From CAIQPS01 sp963843455 (GTDB lineage Bacteria > Actinomycetota > Thermoleophilia > RBG-16-64-13): a stretch of 9,768 nt of DNA. Shown here piece after piece: positions 1-6,284 of the stretch. The number at the start of each line of letters is the position of its first letter. Position 1 is the stretch's first letter. Both the position numbers and the translations under genes were made by a program. The notes under the pieces were generated by a model that had not been told where the DNA came from, did no database searches, and worked only from the letters and a program-made list of their open reading frames with translations. Location of the stretch: NCBI GenBank assembly GCA_963843455.1, contig CAWJKE010000004.1, forward strand, positions 1 to 9,768, written 5' to 3'.

Positions 1-44
1 TTTTCGGCCATCCCGCTATCCCTTCAGCTCGCTCTAGTGCCCGG

Positions 45-1274
45 TCAGTCCTTGTCCACGGTCGGCGCGCCGATGAGGAGCGCTACTTCGGTCGTGGAGA
101 AGCCATGCAGGAACGTGTAGACATCCCTCAGATACTTCTGGATGGGGAAGTCGTCGTCCCCGGTACCCATGCCACCGAACAGGCCTATGGCCTTGCTCGC
201 GATGCTCAGACCGATCTCGTCCACGTAGGCCTTGAAGAGCATGCCCATCTTGGGATCGTAGTCGGTGCGCGTCTCCCACGCCCAGCAGGTCCTGAACAGA
301 AGAGCCTGGGCCGCGGCGATCTGCACTTTCATGCGGGCCAGGTCGATGGCCACATGCTGCTGCTCGATGACGGGTTTGCCGCCCTGCACGCGCTGCCGGC
401 AATAGTTGAGCGCCTCTTCGTAGCAGGCCCGAACGGTACCGAGGTTGACGGCTGCGCCGAGAAGGCCGAACGGTGGCGGAGCGCCGGGGCCTTTGCTCCA
501 GTCCTTCTGCGGGCCGCCGCCGCCCTCGCCCTCGGAGCCCCAAGCCTCGCCCTCTTTGCCGATGAGGTAGCGGGCCGGGATGCGGGCGTTCTGGAACACA
601 AGCTCCGCGTTCGCCAGCAGTCTGCGGCCGAACTTGTTGTGAAAGCGGCCGATCGTGAAGCCGGGAGTGTCCGATGGCACCAGCAATACGCTCATGCTCG
701 TCGAGATGGGGCCCTTCTTGTCGGTGCGGGCGTAGAGGAAGTAGAGCTTGGCGATGCCCCCGCTCGAGATGAAGTGCTTGGTCCCGTTGATGACGTACTC
801 GTCGCCTTGCCTCTCGGCGTAGGTCTGGATGGACGCCCCGGGCGCATCGTATAGAAAGTGCGAATCGGTGCCGGCGTCGGGCTCGGTGCGGGCCAGACCG
901 AGGAGGTAGGTGTCGTCCTTGAGGAACTGAGGCAGGAACTCGTCCCGCTGCTCGGGGTTGAGCTCATGCACCAGCCGCGGCGACTCCGTGTAGCAGCCCC
1001 GGATGATGCTGGCGAAACCGTGATCGGCGGCCCCCAACTCTTCGAGGATGATGGCCAGGGTGGTGTAGTCGGCGCCCTCGCCGCCCCACTCCTCGGGGAT
1101 GGCGGTGGTCCGCAGTCCTAGCTTGGAGGCTTTCTTCAGGAGATCCCAGGGGATGCAGTCCTCGGGCTTCTGCTTCTTGTCAAGCTCGATGGCGGCCGGT
1201 TTGACTTCGTTCTGGGCGAAGTCGCGGACCATGTCCCTCGTCATTTCCTGCACGTCGGTCAATCGAAAGTCCAT
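45..1274 (-). CDS. Acyl-CoA dehydrogenase-family flavoprotein, active-site variant
   Basis: This 409-residue protein has the usual length and order of the acyl-CoA dehydrogenase family, whose members oxidise acyl-CoA thioesters with FAD and pass electrons to ETF. Seen: an N-terminal helical domain (about 1-120), the FAD/substrate motif LARTEPDAGTD (127-137), the beta domain with INGTKHFISSGG (162-173), and the C-terminal helical domain with GLFGGMGTGDDDFPIQKYLRD (364-384). The start is the ATG at 1274, preceded by AGAAGGAG with 5 bases of spacing; an in-frame upstream extension to 1328 has no such site. Oddities: the C-terminal catalytic Glu (YEGT in medium-chain enzymes) falls on Phe392, with His390 nearby, and the alternative helix-G Glu region is replaced by a Gly/Pro-rich insert (about 246-268). 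Family membership is firm. Simple alpha,beta-dehydrogenation is therefore not assured; a non-oxidative role is possible. The promoter element upstream matches that of etfB, which supports a functional link with ETF. Confidence 0.93.
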   Translation of the reverse strand: MDFRLTDVQEMTRDMVRDFAQNEVKPAAIELDKKQKPEDCIPWDLLKKASKLGLRTTAIPEEWGGEGADYTTLAIILEELGAADHGFASIIRGCYTESPRLVHELNPEQRDEFLPQFLKDDTYLLGLARTEPDAGTDSHFLYDAPGASIQTYAERQGDEYVINGTKHFISSGGIAKLYFLYARTDKKGPISTSMSVLLVPSDTPGFTIGRFHNKFGRRLLANAELVFQNARIPARYLIGKEGEAWGSEGEGGGGPQKDWSKGPGAPPPFGLLGAAVNLGTVRACYEEALNYCRQRVQGGKPVIEQQHVAIDLARMKVQIAAAQALLFRTCWAWETRTDYDPKMGMLFKAYVDEIGLSIASKAIGLFGGMGTGDDDFPIQKYLRDVYTFLHGFSTTEVALLIGAPTVDKD

Positions 1275-1279
1275 GCGTG

Positions 1280-1287
1280 CTCCTTCT
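1280..1287 (-). promoter_or_regulatory. Ribosome binding site fixing the dehydrogenase start
   Basis: On the minus strand AGAAGGAG stands 5 bases before the ATG at 1274. It decides in favour of this start over an 18-codon longer in-frame extension. Confidence 0.75.
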
Positions 1288-1306
1288 GCGTTGTAATCCA
1301 GGTCAT

Positions 1307-1312
1307 ATGATA
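1307..1312 (-). promoter_or_regulatory. Putative -10 hexamer of the dehydrogenase promoter
   Basis: TATCAT on the minus strand lies 35 bases downstream of the 29-base shared element. The same hexamer lies 33 bases downstream of the matching element before etfB. No good -35 hexamer is visible at 16-18 bases, as expected for an activator-dependent LysR-type promoter. With a start about 7 bases past the hexamer (near 1300), the T-N11-A centre falls near -62. This is an inference from pattern only. Confidence 0.5.
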
Positions 1313-1347
1313 GTCCGGGCGGAAACAAGGGGTGTCACTTCGGCTTC

Positions 1348-1376
1348 ACTTTTCATGGCTGGCAGGAAGTATTACG
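1348..1376 (-). promoter_or_regulatory. Putative LysR-type operator, copy 1 (upstream of the dehydrogenase gene)
   Basis: Read on the minus strand, this 29-base element starts CGTAATACTTCCTG and ends ATGAAAAGT. It matches the element at 2313-2341 at 26 of 29 bases, has the same orientation relative to its downstream gene, and has the same 73-base gap to the start codon. It contains TTCCTGCCAGCCA (1356-1368), a T-N11-A box whose left arm is intact and whose right arm is degenerate (CAGCCA instead of CAGGAA); the CTG-N-CAG core is kept. LysR-type regulators bind T-N11-A sites near -65. That the adjacent LysR protein binds here is inferred. Confidence 0.75.
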
Positions 1377-1388
1377 GCCGCGTATGGG

Positions 1389-1405
1389 TGCCGGCAGCGC
1401 CGGCA
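1389..1405 (-). terminator. Hairpin just past the LysR gene, weak terminator candidate
   Basis: A perfect 7-base-pair GC-rich stem (TGCCGGC / GCCGGCA) with a 3-base loop lies 5 bases past the LysR stop codon, between that gene and the operator of the dehydrogenase gene. No T tract follows on the minus strand, so intrinsic termination is doubtful. It could instead protect the 3' end or mark a Rho-dependent end. Confidence 0.35.
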
Positions 1406-1410
1406 GGCCA

Positions 1411-2301
1411 CTAGGAACCGGGCGGGTGCTGCACCGCCGCCCGCACGTGAGCCATGAGAGCGCGGACCACCGCCGTCACGGGCCGATCGCGCGGGTAGAT
1501 GAAGACCAGGTCTCGCGACAGCGGCTTCTCAAAGGGGATGGCGACAAGACCATCCAGGGTCTCGGGGGCTGCGAGCATCTTGGGCATCGGTGCCACTCCC
1601 AATCCCCGCCTGATTAGGGCCTTCGTCAATTCCGGATAATTCGCGCGGTAGGAGAACTTCGGCTCGAACCCCGCGCGCCGGAACGCGTCCACGACGAGGT
1701 TGCCGGCGTTCATAGTCGCCCGGGGGAGCAGTATCGACTCGTGGGCCAACATCTCGAGCGGCACCGCCGGGTAATGCGCCAGCTTGTGCCCCTGCGGCAC
1801 GACCAGCAGGATCTCTTCGGTCAGCAGATACTGGGTCGCCGCCCGGCTCGAACCCCAAGGGGTGATGACGGCGCAGTCGAGCTCCCCGCTGATGACCGCC
1901 TCCTCGAGCGCCGCGTCGTCCTTCTCGATGAGGTCCACGGTCACCCGGGGATACGTGGCCAGAAAGGAGACGAAGATAGGCGTCAATACCAGGGCAAATA
2001 CGTTCCCCACGGCACCGAACCGCACCGTGCTGGCGCCGGCGCCGGCCTGCTCCTTCATGAGCCTGATGGCATCTTCGGTCCTGGCGACGATGGCCTGGGC
2101 GAGTGGAAGCAGCAGCTGCCCGTTGAACGTGAGTTCTACGTGGCGCCCGTACCGCTCGAACAACCGGGTGCCAAGATCGGTCTCGAGCCGGGCGATCTGC
2201 CGGCTGAGGGTGGGCTGCGTGGAGTGGACCGTGCGCGCCGCCCGGCTGAAGCTGCGCGCTTCGGCGACCGCCAGAAACGACTTGAAAAGGTCGAGTTCCA
2301 T
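1411..2301 (-). CDS. LysR-family transcriptional regulator
   Basis: This 296-residue protein has the length and layout of a LysR-type regulator. The N-terminal winged helix-turn-helix is clear: SFSRAARTVHSTQPTLSRQI (17-36) followed by ARLETDLGTRLFER (37-50), with the usual ALxxSQPxxSRQI pattern varied as VHSTQPTLSRQI. A linker helix follows (about 60-90), then a periplasmic-binding-protein-like effector domain (about 90-290) with VRFGAVGNV at its start and ELDCAVITP and RRGLGVAPMP in the expected places. The gene is divergent from etfB across 113 bases and lies behind the dehydrogenase gene on the same strand. Two T-N11-A elements in the window lie upstream of etfB and of the dehydrogenase gene, so it probably activates both in response to a pathway intermediate. 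One element ends 11 bases from this gene's own start, which suits autorepression. No clear ribosome site precedes the ATG. The effector is unknown. Confidence 0.95.
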   Translation of the reverse strand: MELDLFKSFLAVAEARSFSRAARTVHSTQPTLSRQIARLETDLGTRLFERYGRHVELTFNGQLLLPLAQAIVARTEDAIRLMKEQAGAGASTVRFGAVGNVFALVLTPIFVSFLATYPRVTVDLIEKDDAALEEAVISGELDCAVITPWGSSRAATQYLLTEEILLVVPQGHKLAHYPAVPLEMLAHESILLPRATMNAGNLVVDAFRRAGFEPKFSYRANYPELTKALIRRGLGVAPMPKMLAAPETLDGLVAIPFEKPLSRDLVFIYPRDRPVTAVVRALMAHVRAAVQHPPGS

Positions 2302-2312
2302 CTATACAGCAT

Positions 2313-2341
2313 CGTAATACTTCCTGGCAGGAATGAAAAGT
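2313..2341 (+). promoter_or_regulatory. Putative LysR-type operator, copy 2 (between the lysR and etfB genes)
   Basis: The 29-base element CGTAATAC, TTCCTGGCAGGAA, TGAAAAGT contains a perfect 13-base palindrome TTCCTG-G-CAGGAA (2321-2333), which has the T-N11-A form of LysR-type recognition sites. The palindrome centre at 2327 is about 60 bases before the start point expected from the TATCAT at 2375-2380. The element sits 73 bases before the GTG of etfB and 11 bases before the ATG of the regulator gene on the other strand. It can therefore serve activation of etfB and autorepression together. Its near-copy is at 1348-1376. Binding is inferred, while the repeat and palindrome are directly visible. 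Confidence 0.8.
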
Positions 2342-2374
2342 TGGCGGAAATAGCGCGCGTCCGTCCACACTCGG

Positions 2375-2380
2375 TATCAT
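2375..2380 (+). promoter_or_regulatory. Putative -10 hexamer of the etf operon promoter
   Basis: TATCAT lies 33 bases past the operator and 34 bases before the etfB start. The same hexamer occurs at nearly the same place before the dehydrogenase gene. No recognisable -35 hexamer is present at normal spacing, so activator dependence is likely. Pattern-based inference. Confidence 0.5.
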
Positions 2381-2414
2381 GTAGCCCGTCCCCACTCGAA
2401 AGAAGGGAAGCCTG

Positions 2415-3191
2415 GTGAACATCGTCGTTTGCGTCAAACAGGTGGTCGATACCGAAGCCGAAAAGAGGCTCGACCCCGACTCCTGGCGCCTTGACCGCAG
2501 TGTCGATTCCGTCCTCAACGCCTACGACGAGTACGCCGTGGAAGAGGCCCTGCTGCTCAAAGAGGCCCACGAGGGAGAAGTAACGGTGCTCTGCATGGGT
2601 CCGGAGGAGGCCGACGAGGCCATCCGGAAAGCGCTGGCCATGGGTGCCGACAGCGCCGTGCTGGTCAGCGACGCGGCCCTCGCGGGCTCCGACGTCCAGG
2701 GGACGGCCTACGCGCTGGCCGAGGCCCTCAAGACAATGCAGTCCGACATCATCATCTTCGGCAATCGTTCCACCGACGGCGAGACCGGTTGTGTGCCCGC
2801 GGCCGTCGCCGAGTTGCTGGGGCTGCCCCTCCTTTCGTCGCTGGCCAAGGTAGACGCGGATGGCTCCGTCCTCACCGTGCACCGCGAGACCGAAGCGGGC
2901 TATGTGGCGTACGAATGCCCGCTGCCCGCGGTCGTCTCGGTCATCAAGGGCATCAACGAGCCCCGCTACCCCACCATGAAGGGGATCCTGGGCGCCAAGA
3001 GGAAGCCTGTGGACGTCAAGGACGCCGCGGCTCTCGGCCTGGATACCTCCCGTATCGGTCTGTCCGGCGCCAAGACGCGCGTCACCAGCGCCAGCGTGGC
3101 CGAGGCCCGCAAGGCCGGTGTGAAGATCGAGGACGATGGCGACGGGGCCAAACAGATCGCCGACTTCCTGGCGAGCCAGAAGCTCGTCTAG
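2415..3191 (+). CDS. etfB: Electron transfer flavoprotein, beta subunit
   Basis: This is the small subunit (258 residues, normal length) of the soluble EtfAB dimer, which takes electrons from acyl-CoA dehydrogenases in the cytoplasm. Seen: the N-terminal MNIVVCVKQVVDTE, NAYDEYAVEEAL (35-46), the nucleotide-binding loop STDGETGCVPAAVAELLG (119-136), and the family signature from VHRETEAGYV to CPLPAVVSVIKGINEPRYP (155-186), followed by KGILGAKRK. The start is GTG at 2415, with AGAAGGGA about 6 bases upstream; the protein begins exactly where the family does. It is the first gene of a four-gene operon, with etfA following after 13 bases. Whether the loop holds AMP, as in ordinary ETF, or a second FAD, as in bifurcating ETF, cannot be settled by eye. 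The neighbouring membrane quinone reductase and the absence of fixC or fixX favour the ordinary type. Confidence 0.97.
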   Translation: MNIVVCVKQVVDTEAEKRLDPDSWRLDRSVDSVLNAYDEYAVEEALLLKEAHEGEVTVLCMGPEEADEAIRKALAMGADSAVLVSDAALAGSDVQGTAYALAEALKTMQSDIIIFGNRSTDGETGCVPAAVAELLGLPLLSSLAKVDADGSVLTVHRETEAGYVAYECPLPAVVSVIKGINEPRYPTMKGILGAKRKPVDVKDAAALGLDTSRIGLSGAKTRVTSASVAEARKAGVKIEDDGDGAKQIADFLASQKLV

Positions 3192-3192
3192 A

Positions 3193-3198
3193 GAGGAG
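3193..3198 (+). promoter_or_regulatory. Ribosome binding site fixing the etfA GTG start
   Basis: GAGGAG lies 6 bases before the GTG at 3205, in the 13-base gap after the etfB stop. The only ATG further upstream in the same frame (3136) is inside etfB and would add residues unlike any EtfA N-terminus. Confidence 0.8.
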
Positions 3199-3204
3199 AT
3201 AGCA

Positions 3205-4194
3205 GTGGGCAACAAGACAGGGATCCTTGTCGTAGGCGACGCCGGTCAAGGCCGGCTCGCCAACGTATCGCTTGAGAGCGTTACCCGGGCGCGGGCCCTG
3301 GTCGCCGACATCGGCGGAGACGTCAGCGCGGCGGTCATGGGCTCCGACACCGGAGCGCTGGCCGAGCAGGCCGGCCGCTACGGGGCCAAGAAGGTCTATG
3401 CGACCTGCGGTCCCGAGCTGGAGGTCTTCCGTTCGGGAGCGTACACCGATGCGGCGATGGCGGCCATCAAAGCTGCCGACCCGGCGGTGGTGCTGTTCGC
3501 CGGTTCTCCGGACGGCCGTGACCTGGCGGCGGCCTGCGCAGCCCGCCTGGGAGTGGGCCTGCTCGTGGACATCACCGGTCTGGAGGTCAAGGACGGCCGC
3601 CTCACGGCGACCCACCCCTGCTTCGGAGGCGGAATCATCGCGGAGAAGGAAGCCATCGGCGAGCCGGTCATCGCGACAGTGCGTCCCGGCTCGTTCGCCC
3701 GTGAGGACATCGGTGGCGACGCCGAGATCATCCCCCTGGCCGTGGACTTCGGCGCAAGTAGCCTCATGGCCAAAGTGCTCGACGTGATCTGCGAGAACGT
3801 CGGCATCATCAGCTTGGAAGAAGCGTCGATCATCATCTCCGGCGGCCGCGGCATGGGTAACGCCGAGAACTTCGCCGTGATCCAGGCGCTCGCCGACGAA
3901 CTGGGCGCCGCGGTGGGCGCCAGCCGGGCCGCAGTCGATTCGGGTTGGAAGCACCATCAGCATCAGGTGGGCCAGACCGGCAAGACCGTCTCGCCTCAGC
4001 TCTACATCGCCTGCGGTATCTCCGGAGCCATCCAGCACCGGGCCGGCATGCAGACCTCCGACTACATCGTGGCCATCAACAAAGACCCCGACGCTCCCAT
4101 CTTCTCCTTCGCTGACTTTGGCGTGGTGGGCGACCTGTTCACGGTCGTGCCCGCGCTCACGGAGGAGATCCGCCGGCGCAAAGCGGCTTCCTAG
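3205..4194 (+). CDS. etfA: Electron transfer flavoprotein, alpha subunit
   Basis: This is the large, FAD-carrying subunit of EtfAB, 329 residues from the GTG start. Seen: an N-terminal alpha/beta domain (about 1-200) with GILVVGDAGQGRL, SPDGRDLAAACAARLGVGLL (101-120) and THPCFGGG. The C-terminal FAD domain has SGGRGMG (212-218), LGAAVGASRAAVDSGW (233-248), QVGQTGKTVSPQLYIACGIS (254-273), GAIQHRAGM and IVAINKDPDAPIF (288-300). It ends with the usual ADFGVVGDLFTVVPALTEEI. All parts of the family's FAD signature are present, so the protein should be active. It follows etfB by 13 bases and precedes the membrane iron-sulfur protein by 32 bases. This gene order implies electron flow from acyl-CoA through ETF to the quinone pool. 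Confidence 0.97.
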   Translation: MGNKTGILVVGDAGQGRLANVSLESVTRARALVADIGGDVSAAVMGSDTGALAEQAGRYGAKKVYATCGPELEVFRSGAYTDAAMAAIKAADPAVVLFAGSPDGRDLAAACAARLGVGLLVDITGLEVKDGRLTATHPCFGGGIIAEKEAIGEPVIATVRPGSFAREDIGGDAEIIPLAVDFGASSLMAKVLDVICENVGIISLEEASIIISGGRGMGNAENFAVIQALADELGAAVGASRAAVDSGWKHHQHQVGQTGKTVSPQLYIACGISGAIQHRAGMQTSDYIVAINKDPDAPIFSFADFGVVGDLFTVVPALTEEIRRRKAAS

Positions 4195-4212
4195 AGTCCC
4201 TGGACGGAAGCT

Positions 4213-4220
4213 AGGAGAGG
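4213..4220 (+). promoter_or_regulatory. Ribosome binding site deciding ATG over TTG for the membrane oxidoreductase
   Basis: AGGAGAGG ends 6 bases before the ATG at 4227. A TTG at 4221 in the same frame directly abuts this site and is therefore an unlikely start. Confidence 0.75.
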
Positions 4221-4226
4221 TTGGTC

Positions 4227-6284
4227 ATGACGGTCTCGGGTGCGATCTTCATTGTGGTCCTGGTGATCACCCTAGGGTTCTTCGCCTGGGCGCTCAACCG
4301 GCGGGTGCAGTACGTCATGATCGGGCGCCCTGAAGCCCGGTTCGACCGCCCGCTCACTCGCACGCTGGGATTCGTCTGGTTGGTTTTCGGCCAGAAGAAG
4401 CTGTTCAAGGAGCGCGTGGGCGTCATCCACTTCTTCATCTTCTGGGGCTTTATCGTCATCGCGTTCGGCACCCTCCAGATCATCGCGGAGGGCATTCACC
4501 CCGGGTTCACCTTCCCCTGGGCCGAGAGTTACGCGTTCTTGTTCATCAAGGATCTGCTGAGCCTCATCGTGCTGGTGGGTCTGGTGGTCATCGCGTACAT
4601 CCGCTATGTGGTGCGCAAGACGCGGCTGGAACCGAGCGCCGAGGCCGGGATCATCCTGGGACTCATCTTCTTCCTGATCCTCTCGGAGTTCTTCTACAGC
4701 GGCTTCACCTACGCGCTCGATCCCACGCCCGCCAGTGAGGGCGCCTTTGTGGCCACCGCTATCGCCGGCTGGGTGGGAGGACTGAGCGACAGCGCCCTGG
4801 AACTCGGCCGGACCATCCTCTGGTGGATCCACGTCGTTCTGCTGCTTGCCTTCCTGGTCTACATCCCCATCTCCAAGCACATGCACCTCATCATGTGCCC
4901 GGTCAACGAGTGGCTCCGCAACCTCAAGCCCCGCGGGGCGCAGATCGTCGCCCTCGACCTGGAGAACGAGGACATCGAGGAGTTCGGGGTCAGCAAGGTC
5001 CAGGGATTCACGCAGAAGCAACTCCTGGACGTCTATGCCTGCGCCGAATGTGGCCGCTGCGAGATGCACTGCCCTGCGACCCAGAGCGGCAAGGAACTCA
5101 ACCCCAAACACCTGATGACCCAGCTCAAGGAGCACCTGGACGAGACAGGCGCGGCGCTGCGCCAGGCGGCCAAGGCCGGCAAAGCGGCATCGGCCGGCGT
5201 CGCCGAGAAGGCGCTCATCGGCAACGTGTTCTCCGAGGACTTCATCTGGGCCTGCACCACCTGCTACTCCTGCCAGGAGCAATGCCCCGTTCAGAACGAG
5301 CACATCAACAAGATCATCGACATGCGCCGTAATCTCGTGCTCGACTTGGGCGATTTCCCGGCGGAGGCGCAGCTCGCGTGCCGCAATATCGAGAAGAACT
5401 CGAACCCGTGGGGCGTAGGCAACCAGAACCGGGCCAACTGGGCCAAAGAACTCGACATCCCGGTCGCCGGCGCGGGAGGGCTGGGTGAATACCTGTTCTG
5501 GGTCGGATGCGCCGGTTCGTTCGACGACCGCAACCAGAAGGTCAGCAAGGCCATCGTGGCCCTGCTCCGGGAAGCCGGCGTCACCTTCTCGATCCTCGGT
5601 AGCAAAGAGAAGTGCTGCGGTGACCCGGCCCGCCGGATCGGCAATGAGTACCTGTTCCAGTCTCTGGCCCAGGAGAACGTCGATACGATGAACGGGCTGG
5701 GCGTCAAGAAGATCATCGCGCAATGCCCCCACTGCCTCAACACCATCAAGAACGAGTACTCCGCCTTCGGCGGCGACTACGAAGTGATCCACCACACCCA
5801 GCTCCTGGCCGACCTGCTGAAGCAGGGCAGGTTGAAGTTGGGTGATGGCGCGGTCGACCAGGTCGGCGGCGCAGCTCGCGGCTCCCGGGTCGCCTACCAC
5901 GACTCCTGCTATCTGGGCCGCTATCAGCAGGAATACGAGGCGCCGCGCCAGGTCCTCAAGGCCGTCGCGGGCGTGACCGTGCTCGAGGCCGAGAGGAACA
6001 AGAACAAGAGCGTGTGCTGCGGAGCCGGCGGCGGCCGCATGTGGATGGAGGAGGAGCCCGAGCACCGCGTCAACGAGATGCGGGTGGGCCAACTGCTCCA
6101 GGAGCAGCCCGACATCATCGGCGTCAACTGCCCCTACTGCCTGACCATGATGGAAGATGGGATCGGGAGCAAGGGCAAGAGCGAGACCGTCAAGGCCATG
6201 GACCTGGCGGAGATACTGGCCGCTCGGCTCGCGGGCCGGCCGGCACCTGAACCGGAGCCAAACAAGATCGAGGAGGAGAGTTAG
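4227..6284 (+). CDS. Membrane ETF:quinone oxidoreductase, haem/iron-sulfur type (EtfD/HdrD-like)
   Basis: This 685-residue protein joins a membrane haem-b-type domain to a heterodisulfide reductase-like domain. Known relatives beside etfBA pass ETF electrons to menaquinone in place of classical ETF-QO. Membrane segments appear near 5-23, 66-87, 106-127, 140-160, 172-186 and 196-214. His68, His202 and His218/220 are possible haem ligands, as in NarI-like subunits. Two 4Fe-4S motifs follow: CAECGRCEMHCP (Cys272, 275, 278, 282) and CTTCYSCQEQCP (Cys343, 346, 349, 353). Two CCG domains complete the protein: Cys428, CCGDP (463-467), CPHC (500-503), then Cys561, CCGAGGG (597-603), CPYC (635-638). 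All cysteines of both CCG domains are present, so noncubane clusters are expected. The start is the ATG at 4227. The gene ends directly against the next one. The quinone-reductase role comes from family and context; the exact quinone is unknown. Confidence 0.93.
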   Translation: MTVSGAIFIVVLVITLGFFAWALNRRVQYVMIGRPEARFDRPLTRTLGFVWLVFGQKKLFKERVGVIHFFIFWGFIVIAFGTLQIIAEGIHPGFTFPWAESYAFLFIKDLLSLIVLVGLVVIAYIRYVVRKTRLEPSAEAGIILGLIFFLILSEFFYSGFTYALDPTPASEGAFVATAIAGWVGGLSDSALELGRTILWWIHVVLLLAFLVYIPISKHMHLIMCPVNEWLRNLKPRGAQIVALDLENEDIEEFGVSKVQGFTQKQLLDVYACAECGRCEMHCPATQSGKELNPKHLMTQLKEHLDETGAALRQAAKAGKAASAGVAEKALIGNVFSEDFIWACTTCYSCQEQCPVQNEHINKIIDMRRNLVLDLGDFPAEAQLACRNIEKNSNPWGVGNQNRANWAKELDIPVAGAGGLGEYLFWVGCAGSFDDRNQKVSKAIVALLREAGVTFSILGSKEKCCGDPARRIGNEYLFQSLAQENVDTMNGLGVKKIIAQCPHCLNTIKNEYSAFGGDYEVIHHTQLLADLLKQGRLKLGDGAVDQVGGAARGSRVAYHDSCYLGRYQQEYEAPRQVLKAVAGVTVLEAERNKNKSVCCGAGGGRMWMEEEPEHRVNEMRVGQLLQEQPDIIGVNCPYCLTMMEDGIGSKGKSETVKAMDLAEILAARLAGRPAPEPEPNKIEEES
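6271..6278 (+). promoter_or_regulatory. Ribosome binding site inside the end of the membrane oxidoreductase gene
   Basis: AGGAGGAG lies within the last codons of the upstream gene and ends 6 bases before the ATG at 6285. The junction reads TAGATG, so the two genes have no gap and are probably translationally coupled. Confidence 0.75.

Noticed and set aside
105..854. Long open frame on the plus strand, opposite the dehydrogenase-family gene
   Set aside because: It is antisense to a clear acyl-CoA dehydrogenase-family protein, has low-complexity Arg/Ala/Val-rich content, and shows no family features.
1275..1328. N-terminal extension of the dehydrogenase-family protein by 18 residues
   Set aside because: The extension covers the predicted promoter and ribosome site, and the ATG at 1274 has a good ribosome site and a family-like N-terminus.
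1529..2518. Minus-strand open frame overlapping the regulator gene and the start of etfB
   Set aside because: It runs through the operator region and through a real gene in another frame. The translation is Arg/Gly-rich with no domain.
3082..4038. Minus-strand open frame opposite etfA
   Set aside because: It is a shadow of a well-supported FAD-binding subunit gene on the plus strand.
2415..4194. Bifurcating (FixAB-type) ETF
   Set aside because: No fixC or fixX gene or NADH-binding partner is seen, and the downstream gene is a quinone-directed membrane oxidoreductase. I cannot exclude it from the FAD/AMP loop by eye, so it is left as an unlikely alternative.
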